Positions 27,801 to 35,584 are shown, counted from the stretch's first letter. The stretch is DNA of 44,483 bases from JBGTGG01 sp041746855 (GCA_041746855.1 JBGTGG010000310.1:1-44483), one strand, 5' to 3'. The notes: generated from the sequence alone by a model not told the origin. Numbers and translations: made by a program.

Positions 27801-30555
27801 GCGTGCGCAGGATAGCATCAAAACTAATCAATGCTTCATACGGTAAGCACATTAATGTGTAAAGCGATTGAAGAAAGTTTTTTGATGTGAGTCCAACCGT
27901 ATTGTTAATATGTTGCTTGTAGCCTACATCTTTCGGCTTTCGGATTCCGCTCCATAAGGATGAAAGAAGTCCGGGAATTAAGATAATGCCTGCGACTGTT
28001 AGCGTCCATAGCAAGGGAACAGGAAGGATGATCCACCCTATGATTAGGAGTACCAGATGCGTGATAGGAATAAGACTGCGCCTCAGGTTGTCAAAAATTT
28101 TCCATCTGGAAAGGAAGGACAACGTATTCTTTGTAAGCCGGGAATTGCTATCCGGAATAAAAGGTAAAAACCAATTCCCTATTTGCCAGTCGCCCCTGAT
28201 CCAACGATGTCTTCGTATGGAATCCACTTCATAACGGGTAGGGTAGTCTTCATAAAATTGGATGTCACTTGCGAATCCAGCCCGCGCATAGGTTCCTTCC
28301 AATAAATCATGACTCAGGATTCTATTCTCCGGGAATTTATTGTTCAGTGCTTTTTCAAAAGCATCTACGTCATAGATTCCTTTTCCAATAAAAGATCCTT
28401 CACCAAACAAATCCTGATAAACATCAGAGGTCACGCGTGTGTACGGATCAATACCTGAATCATTTTCATGAAGTTGTGTAAATCCGGAGCGTATTGCGCC
28501 ATGCAAACTTATCGCAATGCGTGGCTGAATAATTCCATATCCTTCCACCACTCGGTTTTTCGATTCATCAAAAACCGGTTGATTCAGTGGGTGCGCCATA
28601 AGCCCCACTAATTTCCAACCCGCTTCCCTTGGCAATTGCGTATCCGAGTCCAGCGTAATAACATATTTTATGGTGCGGTAAATGTTTTCATCTCCGATGA
28701 TGACGGAGAATGATTCTTTCGAATGTCCGCGCAGCACATGGTTTAGATCTGATAATTTTCCCCGTTTCCGTTCATACCCCATCCATGCTTTTTCAACAGG
28801 ATTCCACTTTCGTGGACGATGGAAAAGAAGAAAGTTTCCGTCATACTGTTCGTTCAACGATTGGATTCTAACGCGAACCCTGTTTAATAAGTCAGCATCA
28901 TCCGCCATTACTTCGGTGGTTGCATCACGAAAATCAGTAAGCAACGCGAACAAGAGATTGGGATCACGGTTTGAAAGAAAGCGCACCTCCAAATCTTCTA
29001 AAAGTTTTTCAACCTGGGTGGGATTCATCAGTAAAGTGGGTACTGCAACCAATGTCCTGGCTTGGGCTGGAATGCCGGAAGAAAAATCGAGTTTAGGAAG
29101 GGGAATGGGTTGTATCCATAGCGTACTTACCCAATTACCAAAAGAAAATGCAAAGTAGCTGGCACTAATAAGGGAAAGTGCCGCGATACAAATTACCCAT
29201 CCCGAAGTGAGGTATTGCGCTGCAAGTAGCGTCATCAAGCCGGTAAGCATTATGGTAATTAATGTTCCGATTAATGTGTACACACCGCCCGATGCTTTCG
29301 TGATACTTCTTTTTAAAGTCTTAAGAATATTTAATTTAACGTTTGCCTTTTTTTCAATTTCATCAACACCAGGCCCCAATAAGTAATACCCGACATGTGC
29401 CCTGCGTTGGTCATTGGAATTTTGCGAATAACTGGTATTGGCGAGATCAAGGGCAAGCTGTGCCACTTTATCTTCAGAGAGGCCACTATTGCGCGCGATG
29501 CTTTCAACGATGTGGCGATAATGATCGCGCGTATAAAAATCCATTGTGGCATAAGTGCCCGGTATATCCGTTCTCAAAAGTTGCTCGACAACACTGGTAT
29601 CTTCAACAAAATCACGCCAGTTGTTCTTGGCCAGGAACCGAAGACTATTGATGCTATTGCTTACAGATACCTGGTCAGCGGCTTGGTTTTGATTTTCCTT
29701 GAGGATCATGTTATTAATGGTATCCTCTGTTCCTGCAAGTTGCTGCTCCAACCAATGAAGTGGTAAGGTTAGTTCCATTCCGCGCCATTGAAGTTTTCTG
29801 GCAAACTCTGCAACAAAAGCACTGGCCATGGGTGGGTTTGACCGCGCCATGTCCCCGATTACCAACACAAGGTCTTTCGGATTTTTCTCGGCCATCTCTA
29901 TCATTCGCTTAGCCCATACGTTGCCAAGGGAAGAATCTTTTCTATCCACTGCTATCCGGGCGGCAACACGGCTAAGGTTTTCAATTAAGGCAAGTCTTAG
30001 CATGATGGGAATAGCCCACAATTCCCCCAACGTTAGTACACTTTCTTTTTGATAAGCTGCGATAAAATTCTCCAATCGATAAATATCAATATGGCCATCA
30101 CTATGGGAGATGATTTCAATAGCAATGCTATAGACGCGTGGAAATCCTGTTAACGCACCCGACTTCAGTTTTGGCAAACCTTTGCTATAACCTTTTGGCA
30201 GATGCTGCTTGGCAATTTGAATTTGTTCATCTATCAAATAAAAATTATCGAGCAACCATTCCCCAGCCGGACTTACGGATTTTTTTTCTTTGGTGTTCTC
30301 CTGAAGCAATTCATTAACCTGATATAGAATTCTTTCATTTTCAGAAAGTTCTTTCAGTATCAACTCGGCTGAGTTGCTGAAGGAAACTGCATGATGAAGC
30401 GCTAACTGTTGTGCATGCTGTTCCATTTGTTCATTACTGAACAGTTCAGCACGAAGGGGAGGGTTTTCATTGACCTCTTTTCTGGTAAAATCTTTTTTTG
30501 GATAAATACTTACGGGATGAAATAACTCATCGATAACATTTGTTTTTACCTTCAT
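21898..30555 (-). CDS. ndvB: Cyclic beta-1,2-glucan synthase, NdvB type (GT84-GH94)
   Basis: The protein has 2885 residues, the usual size of this class. Order: a helical N-terminal region; two membrane helices (about 420-472); a GT84 glycosyltransferase with ITLDSDTQLPREAG (DSD near 635) and RRHRWIRGDWQ (about 785); membrane helices near 826-866 and 948-993; a glycoamylase-like domain (about 1310-1540, EARLSSFVAIAQGKIP); two GH94-type beta-sandwich regions; and a C-terminal GH94 barrel with GDWNDGMNMVG (about 2568) carrying the catalytic Asp. From proteobacterial homologues, it should make beta-1,2-glucan chains from UDP-glucose, adjust their length by phosphorolysis and export or cyclise them. 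Such glucans serve osmoadaptation and the envelope. It starts 24 bp after a receiver-domain gene and is probably co-transcribed with it. Confidence 0.92.
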   Translation of the reverse strand: MKVKTNVIDELFHPVSIYPKKDFTRKEVNENPPLRAELFSNEQMEQHAQQLALHHAVSFSNSAELILKELSENERILYQVNELLQENTKEKKSVSPAGEWLLDNFYLIDEQIQIAKQHLPKGYSKGLPKLKSGALTGFPRVYSIAIEIISHSDGHIDIYRLENFIAAYQKESVLTLGELWAIPIMLRLALIENLSRVAARIAVDRKDSSLGNVWAKRMIEMAEKNPKDLVLVIGDMARSNPPMASAFVAEFARKLQWRGMELTLPLHWLEQQLAGTEDTINNMILKENQNQAADQVSVSNSINSLRFLAKNNWRDFVEDTSVVEQLLRTDIPGTYATMDFYTRDHYRHIVESIARNSGLSEDKVAQLALDLANTSYSQNSNDQRRAHVGYYLLGPGVDEIEKKANVKLNILKTLKRSITKASGGVYTLIGTLITIMLTGLMTLLAAQYLTSGWVICIAALSLISASYFAFSFGNWVSTLWIQPIPLPKLDFSSGIPAQARTLVAVPTLLMNPTQVEKLLEDLEVRFLSNRDPNLLFALLTDFRDATTEVMADDADLLNRVRVRIQSLNEQYDGNFLLFHRPRKWNPVEKAWMGYERKRGKLSDLNHVLRGHSKESFSVIIGDENIYRTIKYVITLDSDTQLPREAGWKLVGLMAHPLNQPVFDESKNRVVEGYGIIQPRIAISLHGAIRSGFTQLHENDSGIDPYTRVTSDVYQDLFGEGSFIGKGIYDVDAFEKALNNKFPENRILSHDLLEGTYARAGFASDIQFYEDYPTRYEVDSIRRHRWIRGDWQIGNWFLPFIPDSNSRLTKNTLSFLSRWKIFDNLRRSLIPITHLVLLIIGWIILPVPLLWTLTVAGIILIPGLLSSLWSGIRKPKDVGYKQHINNTVGLTSKNFLQSLYTLMCLPYEALISFDAILRTLWRINISHKKLMEWNPSGVNQHHKAGILNTHRSLIVISIFSVGFALFLLMTGSLLHFYCAAPFLLMWILSPAVVALVDRPITTPNTRLTSEQKIYLRELARKTWSFFENLIGVEDNWLPPDNLQQYPIPVIAHRTSPTNIGISLLANLAAHDFGYVTTGVLIERTRNTFATLERMERYQGHFYNWYDTQTLAVLNPRYISTVDSGNFAGHLLTLRQGLLAIAAQKIVDTKIIEGLQDTLRLTIQDIPVHNKSLRTSLDKMHDEMEQWSLQLPELKGNLETTLRQYTALTDSFTVVESRWVSAFEQHLTLMLREIKQLAPWLDQLPVPEKFANLSVLHSDASLEKLARNIFDVKTALQSFRVAENTIAENQWLDQFEESILKAGEYARKQIEALTELADQAVGLADMEYAFLYDATQRLLSIGYDVSNHHRDQSYYDLLASEARLSSFVAIAQGKIPQESWFALGRRLTRTGNTAVLLSWSGSMFEYLMPGLVMPTYKNTLLDQMNIGSVGRQIEYGEQHGVPWGISESCYNLVDAHLTYQYRAFGVPGLGFKRGLGQDLVIAPYATLLALMVNPLRAFQNLQLMKSKGFEGQYGFYEAVDYTPLRLSREQRYAIIRTFMTHHQGMGLLSLAYLLLDQPMQKRFEADTQFQTALLLLQEQVPKTTGFYAGASEHEPSPAAVTTEIRVITTADTPIPEIQLLSNGHYFVMLSNAGGGYSKWRDLAVTRWHEDATCDNMGMFCYIHNLSDDEFWSTAHQPTLKKPTHYEAIFSQGKVEYRRRDNDIETYTTIIVSPEDDVEVRRIELTNHASTKKEMSITSYGEVVLSPPSADHSHPAFSKLFVQTEIHNHYDAIVCTRRPRSSHEKPPWMFHMMKLNGVKNKQASYETDRSKFIGRGKSLEHPAIMDDGGSLTNSQGSVLDPIVSIQQRVILQAGESVTIDIVNGIAENHQHNHNLLDKYQDKHLRDRAFELSWTHSQVVLRQIGATESEAQLYGKMASSILYTNPTLRTSPSTILKNQRQQASLWSYSISGDLPIVLLIISDTKNILLVKQLIKAKVYWQMQGLAVDLVILNEDPGGYRQVLQDEILGLIAAGTEVTSEKHGHIFVRPVDQVSTEDRILLQTVAQIVISDQKGSLADQVNDSKAIKAAVPKLVPSVTPPQKTQTDILHEDLQYANGSGGFSPDGKQYVIKTSKETRTPLPWANVVANPNFGTILSESGSSYTWFENAHEFRLTPWKNDPIQDVCGEAFYIRDEASGYYWSPMGFPTLGDTTYIARHGFGYSNFEHKENGIRTKVTVHVDGKDPIKFITIAIENKSDHIRSLSATGYVEWVLGELRTKSIKHITTELETSTRALIARNKFSSDFSQYVTFFQVDHPDFSYTADRTEFIGRNKNLQNPEAMQQAHLSGKVGAGVDACAAIMVPFTLDPGQQRTITFKLGAGKNLHEAHETIQKFNGRLAVDQSLKEVTHYWEETLGSVQVETPDASINILANGWLLYQVLSCRLWGRSGFYQSGGAFGFRDQLQDVLAVMHAQPSLTYEQILRCASRQFKEGDVQHWWHPPAGRGVRTLCSDDYLWLPFVTSRYVTTTGDETILGKMVPYIEGRKLNEGEESYYDMPVDSENQASVYEHCKQAILYGLQFGVHGLPLMGSGDWNDGMNMVGIEKKGESVWLAFFLYDVLNRFAKVADLYGDFDFVTQCEQQALQLKKNIKKHAWDGEWYLRAFFDDGTPLGSNKNEECKIDAISQSWSILSECAEPAKGLMAMDSANKFLVNQEKKIIQLLEPPFSTSDLEPGYIKGYVPGVRENGGQYSHAAIWMIMAFAKLGDHEKTEQLLRMINPINHATTPEAVAVYKVEPYVMAADVYGVMPHTGRGGWTWYTGSAGWMYQLILESFLGLKREGDRLYFEPCVPCDWKSFTVTYRFRETVYQIVLERGIKRMYSVDGVVQKENSIALVNDKKSHTVSIFWPAAEH

Positions 30556-30579
30556 GGATGTAACGCTGGGAATTTATCT

Positions 30580-30915
30580 TTAGTGGAATATTTTATTTAA
30601 ATCGCTATTTACGATCGGCTTATATAAAATTTGAAATGTTGCTGCTGTTGTCATGGGGCCATCTAATCCACTAATAAGCGTCAGGTTTGTATTCGGATAA
30701 TTCTTGAGAATAAAATCGGTCTCGCTCCATCCAAAGCCATCCGGAAGATTGTTGTCCAACAGGATGTACTCGGGATTTTCCATTGCGAGGATTTCAAGGC
30801 CTGCGGAAATTGTGGTAGCAACAAATACTTTGTAGCCTTTTTTCGCAAGGTAATTTTGCATGATCAGGCCAAAATCCTCTTCATCATCAATTATCAGTAC
30901 CTTCTTATGTTTCAT
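30580..30915 (-). CDS. Stand-alone response-regulator receiver domain
   Basis: The protein has 111 residues from the ATG at 30915 (MKHKKVLIIDDE); an ATG at 30924 would add three residues and a more distal frame extends to 30957. It has the acidic pair D10/D11, phospho-acceptor D54 in YILLDNNLPDGFG, S82 and K99 in the YKP motif. No output domain follows, so it acts through protein contacts, as CheY or Spo0F do. No partner kinase is present. It precedes the glucan synthase by 24 bp, so it may set synthase activity or be part of a phosphorelay; that is inference. Confidence 0.85.
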   Translation of the reverse strand: MKHKKVLIIDDEEDFGLIMQNYLAKKGYKVFVATTISAGLEILAMENPEYILLDNNLPDGFGWSETDFILKNYPNTNLTLISGLDGPMTTAATFQILYKPIVNSDLNKIFH

Positions 30916-31055
30916 GGCTGTCATAGCTAATTGAATTCCCAATGGTAGCAACACCATAACCTTACCAGAAAATCTACATAAGAATTAAGGCGTTTATTTC
31001 GATTTCTCTTTAAACAGTGGGGAGTAGAAGGAAAGAATGGGGCAAGAACTCTACA

Positions 31056-31166
31056 ATGGCGCAGTTAACAAATTTTGAAATCCTGTCCGTATTTATCGCC
31101 AAGCCAGATGATGCTGTTATTTTCAAACAGCTTCTGGCCACAGTAAAATTGGCACTCCGCTATTCG
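31056..31166 (+). pseudogene. Possible remnant of a small antitoxin-like (DUF2683-like) gene
   Basis: A 36-codon frame reads MAQLTNFEILSVFIAKPDDA and continues to a stop at 31164-31166. It resembles the opening of small Bacteroidota proteins of DUF2683 style (a strand, then a helix with KxLLxxxK), then stops where the conserved part would go on. The 30916-31429 spacer holds nothing else I can name apart from the long palindrome. A chance frame is quite possible. Confidence 0.25.
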
Positions 31167-31345
31167 TGATTGTGAGTGGGGTTGCTGAATATGAAAGTCA
31201 GCAATCAAGTATTGTTTAGTTTGCCGCAGCAAATTGTCTTTGAAGAAAACTACTTACCAATGGTAAACATGACGCTGTGATGGAAGGTTTTATATCCACA
31301 AGCCCGACATGGACTGAACAAGTTGTGAAGTATTAAGTACATTCG

Positions 31346-31386
31346 CGATATGAATTAAACTATGTGTAATAGTTTAATTCATATCG
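31346..31386. repeat. Perfect 18-bp inverted repeat with 5-base loop
   Basis: The arm at 31346-31363 is repeated inverted without mismatch at 31369-31386, around GTGTA. It lies 44 bp after the aldose 1-epimerase stop (minus strand). There is no T run. It could be a 3' transcript-end hairpin or a protein-binding palindrome. Confidence 0.8.
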
Positions 31387-31429
31387 ATCCATTTAGATGA
31401 AAAATTTGAAATGATTGTATCCTTTCTAT

Positions 31430-32590
31430 CTAACGAACACCAAATTTGTAAATAGTAGTGGTCGCATATTCTTCTCCAGGATTGAGTACCACAGAAGGAA
31501 AGTTAGACTGATTAGGTGAGTCAGGAAAATGTTGTGTTTCTAAACATAGCCCTGTCCGGTGATTGTAGTTGACACCTCCTTTTCCAACGAGGGTACCATC
31601 CAAAAAATTGCCAGAATAAAATTGAATGCCAGGTTCTGTGGTCAATACTTCAACAACTCTTCCACTGGAAGGGTCAACTAACTCCGCAACTTTTCGAACC
31701 GAACCATTTGATTCAGGATTGAATACCCAGCAGTGGTCATATCCTCTTCCACGTTTTAATTGTTCATTTTCATTATTGATCCGCTCTCCAATGGTGGTAA
31801 GCGTATTAAAATCGAAGGGAGTATTTGCAACAGGTTGAAGTTCACCTGTTGGAATCAGTGTTGCATCCACCGGTAAAAACTGTTGTGCATCAATCCGAAG
31901 CTGATGATCTAAAATACTTTTTGTTGGGTCGCCTGTCAAATTGAAATAAGTATGCTGTGTAAGGTTTACCACTGTCTTCTTATCTGTAGTGGCTTTGTAG
32001 TCGATTGTAAGTTCATCGTTACTTGACAAGCTGTAGGTAACCGCTACAGAAAGTTTCCCCGGGTATCCTTGTTCACCATCTGCGCTTTCATAGGTTAGAT
32101 AAAGAGAAGAATCAGATTGTTGTCTTATATCCCAAAAAACTTTATCAAACCCTTCGGGGCCACCGTGCAAATGATTGGTACCATCATTGGTAGGAAGTGT
32201 GTACAATTCATCGTCCAACGTAAACTTACCTTTTGCAATCCGGTTTCCGTACCGCCCAATCAACGCTCCAAAATAAGGGCTGCTTTTCAAATAGGATGAT
32301 AAGGAATCATATCCCAACACGATATCGTTAAATTCCCCATTCTTATCGCGGGTCTTTAGATGCGTAATAATTCCACCATAATTGATAACGCTCAAAGACG
32401 TTCCGTTTTCATTTTGAAGCGTGTACATTTTCACTTCTTTGCCGTCTGGCAGCGTGCCAAAGTCCGAAGTTGTTATTGTACTACCTGTGGTAGTTGAAGA
32501 TTTATCCTCCATTTGATTCTGATCTTTTTCTTTTTTACAACCTATTAATGTGGCTATACTAAGTAAGCTTATAAATGCAAGTCGATTCAT
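31430..32590 (-). CDS. galM: Aldose 1-epimerase (galactose mutarotase), lipoprotein
   Basis: The protein has 386 residues. A lipoprotein signal ends in LIGC (Cys 18), so the enzyme is exported and anchored. The mutarotase core has NYGGIITHLKT, FGALIGRYGNRIAKG, the NHLHGGPEGFDK loop, the catalytic His in LTQHTYFNLTGD and the catalytic Glu in GLCLETQHFPDSPNQ. It interconverts alpha and beta anomers of sugars released outside the cell. It lies 14 bp after the GH51 arabinofuranosidase gene on the same strand, so L-arabinose or a related sugar is a likely substrate in vivo. Confidence 0.92.
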   Translation of the reverse strand: MNRLAFISLLSIATLIGCKKEKDQNQMEDKSSTTTGSTITTSDFGTLPDGKEVKMYTLQNENGTSLSVINYGGIITHLKTRDKNGEFNDIVLGYDSLSSYLKSSPYFGALIGRYGNRIAKGKFTLDDELYTLPTNDGTNHLHGGPEGFDKVFWDIRQQSDSSLYLTYESADGEQGYPGKLSVAVTYSLSSNDELTIDYKATTDKKTVVNLTQHTYFNLTGDPTKSILDHQLRIDAQQFLPVDATLIPTGELQPVANTPFDFNTLTTIGERINNENEQLKRGRGYDHCWVFNPESNGSVRKVAELVDPSSGRVVEVLTTEPGIQFYSGNFLDGTLVGKGGVNYNHRTGLCLETQHFPDSPNQSNFPSVVLNPGEEYATTTIYKFGVR

Positions 32591-32604
32591 CTTTACAATT
32601 TTAT

Positions 32605-34137
32605 TTACTTGATCTCTAATACGACAACCGAAAAAGGCGGAAGTTGAACATTCAATTTAGTGTCTTTTAATGTTGCCCCTTTAAATTCCTTTGGTTTGAT
32701 TTTATCAGGGTTCTCAAATGTATTATGATCCTGAAGGTTGGAAGAAGCAAGGATGCTACCCGTTACCGATTTGTATTTAGTGCCCGAAAAATCCAGACTA
32801 ACTTCCTGGCTTTTTTTCGAATCGATATTCACAAGGGTAATGTGCGTAACACCACTTTTATCAATGGAGGCAGACGCAGAAATTGCCGGCAATTTTTCAT
32901 TGCCAAACGTGTACTCTTTTGATTTTACATTGATGGGAATCAGCGTAGCATCCTGATGTACATTGTACATCTTCATCACATGATAAGTTGGTGTTAGGAT
33001 TAATTTTTCTTCCTTGGTCAAGATTACCGCTTGCAATACATTTACGGTTTGGGCTAAATTGGCAACCCGAACGCGATCTGCATGGTTGTTAAATGTATTT
33101 AGCGTTGTCCCTGCAATCATCGCATCGCGCATCGTATTTTGTTGATAGAGAAATCCGGGATTGGTTCCTGGCTCCACATCATACCAACCGCCCCACTCAT
33201 CCACAACCAATGCAATTTTTTTGGATGGATCATACTTATCCATAATGGTAGAATGGCGCGTCACTAATTCCTCCATCTTCAGTGCGGATTTCATGGTAGC
33301 GAAATACTGTTCTTCGGTAAAGTCTGTGGCGGGACCTTTTTTGTTCCAATTTATAACTGAGTAATGATGAAGGGCAACACCTTCCATCATTCTGTGTGGA
33401 ATATCGCGCATTAAAACTTCTGTCCAGTGATAGTCATCTCCGTTTGCACCAGAGGCTACCCGGAACAAATTTTTAGAGCTCATAAATGTGGCATACTGTT
33501 TATAAATATTGGCATAGTACTCTACAGTCATATTTCCGCCACATCCCCAGGTTTCATTTCCCACGCCCCACAAACTTACATTCCACGGCTTATCGCGTCC
33601 ATTTGCTTTTCGCAGATCTGCCATCGGACTGGTTCCATCAAAATTGACGTAATCAACCCAATCCGAAAACTCTTTCACGGTACCGCTTCCTACATTCCCG
33701 GCCAGATAAGGGGCAGCTCCAATGGCTTCGCATAAATTTAAAAAATCATGTGTACCAAAACTGTTGTCTTCTGTTACACCTCCCCACCAAACATTTACCA
33801 TTTTTGGTCTGCTCTCTTTCGGGCCAATACCATCTTGCCAATGATACGTGTCTGCAAAACAACCACCGGGCCAACGAAGATTCCCAACCTTAAGCTCTTT
33901 TAACGCCTTAATAATATCATTTCGAACACCATCGGTATTCGGTATTTTTGTGTTTCCTTCTCCAACATAAAAGCCATCATAGATACATCTTCCCAGGTGT
34001 TCCGCAAAATGACCATAGATATCTTTGTTGATTGTAACGCTTGCATCTTGTGCGTGTACTGAAATGGTAGTGGTCTGGCCAAAGTTGAGCATTGGAATCG
34101 CCAGGATTGAGAAAATGAGTACTAGTTTAAATCGCAT
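32605..34137 (-). CDS. Alpha-L-arabinofuranosidase, GH51
   Basis: The protein has 510 residues with a signal peptide (about 1-20). The GH51 barrel shows YGHFAEHLGRCIYDG (41-55), LRWPGGCFADTYHW (87-100), the acid/base Glu195 in GVGNETW and the nucleophile Glu314 in VVDEWGGW. A C-terminal beta-sandwich ends in LPPFSVVVLEIK, as usual for the family. It removes terminal arabinofuranose from arabinan, arabinoxylan or oligosaccharides in the periplasm. It is the first gene of a two-gene operon with the epimerase, and the upstream 150 bp hold strong leader hairpins and operator-like palindromes. Confidence 0.94.
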   Translation of the reverse strand: MRFKLVLIFSILAIPMLNFGQTTTISVHAQDASVTINKDIYGHFAEHLGRCIYDGFYVGEGNTKIPNTDGVRNDIIKALKELKVGNLRWPGGCFADTYHWQDGIGPKESRPKMVNVWWGGVTEDNSFGTHDFLNLCEAIGAAPYLAGNVGSGTVKEFSDWVDYVNFDGTSPMADLRKANGRDKPWNVSLWGVGNETWGCGGNMTVEYYANIYKQYATFMSSKNLFRVASGANGDDYHWTEVLMRDIPHRMMEGVALHHYSVINWNKKGPATDFTEEQYFATMKSALKMEELVTRHSTIMDKYDPSKKIALVVDEWGGWYDVEPGTNPGFLYQQNTMRDAMIAGTTLNTFNNHADRVRVANLAQTVNVLQAVILTKEEKLILTPTYHVMKMYNVHQDATLIPINVKSKEYTFGNEKLPAISASASIDKSGVTHITLVNIDSKKSQEVSLDFSGTKYKSVTGSILASSNLQDHNTFENPDKIKPKEFKGATLKDTKLNVQLPPFSVVVLEIK

Positions 34138-34171
34138 AATTTTTTAGTTAAAACTTTAAAGAAAATAGAAA

Positions 34172-34197
34172 GCATAGACCCCGCGAAGGATCTATGC
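34172..34197 (-). promoter_or_regulatory. Leader hairpin of the GH51 mRNA (terminator- or attenuator-like)
   Basis: On the minus strand GCATAGATCC pairs with GGGTCTATGC (10 bp including one G-U) around the loop TTCGCG, followed by a T-rich run TTTCTATTTTCTTT before the start codon, 35 bases away. A second, weaker stem (TCCC/GGGA, 34244-34257) followed by nine T (34234-34242) lies just upstream in the same leader. Confidence 0.6.
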
Positions 34198-34283
34198 CAT
34201 TCCAAACCAAACGGATTTAATTCAAACTCCGTCAAAAAAAAAGTCCCCGTAAAGGGAATTCAATCGATTACGTTACGAAAGTT

Positions 34284-34297
34284 AAATGTATACATTT
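34284..34297. promoter_or_regulatory. Perfect 14-bp palindrome, candidate operator
   Basis: AAATGTATACATTT is a perfect palindrome, and it abuts a -7-like TAACTTTC (34277-34284, minus strand) for the GH51 operon. It lies next to the 22-bp element at 34308-34329 and downstream of the Nudix-type regulator gene. Confidence 0.55.
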
Positions 34298-34307
34298 TTT
34301 TATTTTA

Positions 34308-34329
34308 AATTGTATATAATACACTTAAT
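34308..34329. promoter_or_regulatory. Shared 22-bp element, copy 1 (candidate regulator site)
   Basis: AATTGTATATAATACACTTAAT contains the inverted pair TGTAT/ATACA with a 3-bp centre. It matches the element at 35611-35632 in 18 of 22 positions. Both lie at the promoters of sugar-polymer operons flanking the Nudix-like regulator. Confidence 0.55.
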
Positions 34330-34406
34330 TTTTTAATCGGTTGTTGAAATTGAAGTAAAGGCAGGGATGGTATGTAGCACGATCACCAGTTCAGGAGGCC
34401 CTTTTG

Positions 34407-35084
34407 TTAAAAGATGTTGCCCGCTTTCTTAAGGAATTTAGCCTTGTTAAACTTATACAGATAGGAGCCTTTTTTGGAAGAGTTTTTATCCTTTTCGTCA
34501 AGCTTGATCAGCATGTTCATGGAATTTACTTTTTTGATAAAATTTCGTTTATCAATTTTTGTTCCGAGGATGGCTTCATAAAGTTTTTGCAGTGCTCGCA
34601 CCGTGAATTTTTCAGGAAGCAATTCAAAACCAATGGGCTGAATGCTGGCCTGATACCGCAAACGTGTAATTGCTTCATCCACCATTTTACGATGGTCAAA
34701 TATTAATTTGGGAATGTTTTCGATATCAAACCATTTTGCTCCATAGTCTTTGGAAATTTCATGGTTGTGTTCCTGAATATTGATCAACGCATAATGCGCG
34801 ATTGAAATAGTCCGCTCAACAGGATCCCTGTCAACATCACCAAAGCAACTTAACTGATCCATGTAAACATGTGATAACCCCGTAAGACTTTGAAGGATTC
34901 GGATGGCCGCAGAATCAACCGACTCGTTGACTTTTAAAAAACCGCCCATCAACGACCATTTTCCTTTTTCGGGTTCGAAGTCTCTTTTGATTAGCAATAG
35001 TTTAAGCTTCTCCTGGTCAAATCCAAAAATAATACAGTCCAGGGCTACCTGGAACTTGGTCTCGTTGTACTCTGTAATTCTCAA
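34407..35084 (-). CDS. Nudix-like transcriptional regulator (NrtR/AraR type)
   Basis: The protein has 225 residues. Residues 10-140 form a Nudix fold, with the box starting GGFLKVNESVDSAAIRILQS: G48, E54, R62 and G69 fit, but the three catalytic Glu positions are I63, S66 and L67, so hydrolysis is unlikely. Residues 150-225 form a winged-helix DNA-binding domain (FTVRALQKLYEAILGTKIDKRNFIKK). This is the NrtR architecture; related Nudix-like factors regulate L-arabinose use in Bacteroides. Its neighbours (GH51, epimerase, GH43, esterases) fit an arabinose regulator, which is inference. The start is TTG at 35084: no ATG or GTG lies between it and the upstream in-frame stop, and the conserved N-terminal ITEYNETKF follows directly. 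Confidence 0.85.
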   Translation of the reverse strand: MRITEYNETKFQVALDCIIFGFDQEKLKLLLIKRDFEPEKGKWSLMGGFLKVNESVDSAAIRILQSLTGLSHVYMDQLSCFGDVDRDPVERTISIAHYALINIQEHNHEISKDYGAKWFDIENIPKLIFDHRKMVDEAITRLRYQASIQPIGFELLPEKFTVRALQKLYEAILGTKIDKRNFIKKVNSMNMLIKLDEKDKNSSKKGSYLYKFNKAKFLKKAGNIF

Positions 35085-35191
35085 TGCGAGGTATGGTTTA
35101 GCAACATCAAGTGGATGTAGATTTACTTGAAGCTATTAATAATCTTGCAATATAGGAAATTGTCACAATCCTATCGAAGTCACAATTTGCA

Positions 35192-35347
35192 TTATTGGTT
35201 CGGGTTGATGAGCCGTCCATCGGGATAACAAAGTTGTTCTGGTAAAACCCCGTTTATATTTTTTAGTGTTATTGTTTTTAGTTCAACACTACCTTCAGTC
35301 ACTTTTATGAATTGATTTGGTTTGATATGTTGAAAAATTATTTTCAT
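35192..35347 (-). CDS. Possible 51-residue protein, unrecognised
   Basis: An ATG frame at 35347 encodes 51 residues with ordinary protein composition (MKIIFQHIKPNQF start, VLPEQLCYPDGRLINPNQ end). It may be a real small protein or the rest of a decayed gene. I recognise no family. It lies upstream of the Nudix regulator on the same strand, with 107 bp between. The rest of the 35085-35646 spacer holds only the esterase promoter and its operator-like element. Confidence 0.35.
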   Translation of the reverse strand: MKIIFQHIKPNQFIKVTEGSVELKTITLKNINGVLPEQLCYPDGRLINPNQ

Positions 35348-35584
35348 CGATTCATCACATTACAATTGGACAAACTAAACCCACACTACTTTTCTTTTCC
35401 TGATGCTTCATTACGTGAGTTATCATGTTTTTTAGATGGGAATTCCACTCTCCGGTGAAACAGAATTGTGGTTAAGGTTTTAATATTTTTTTTCGCGGAG
35501 GGGATAAGATTCACTTCCAAATCGCCAGAAAAAGAGGATATCTACCGACTGTAATAGGATATCAATCGTTTCCACAATCGATAC

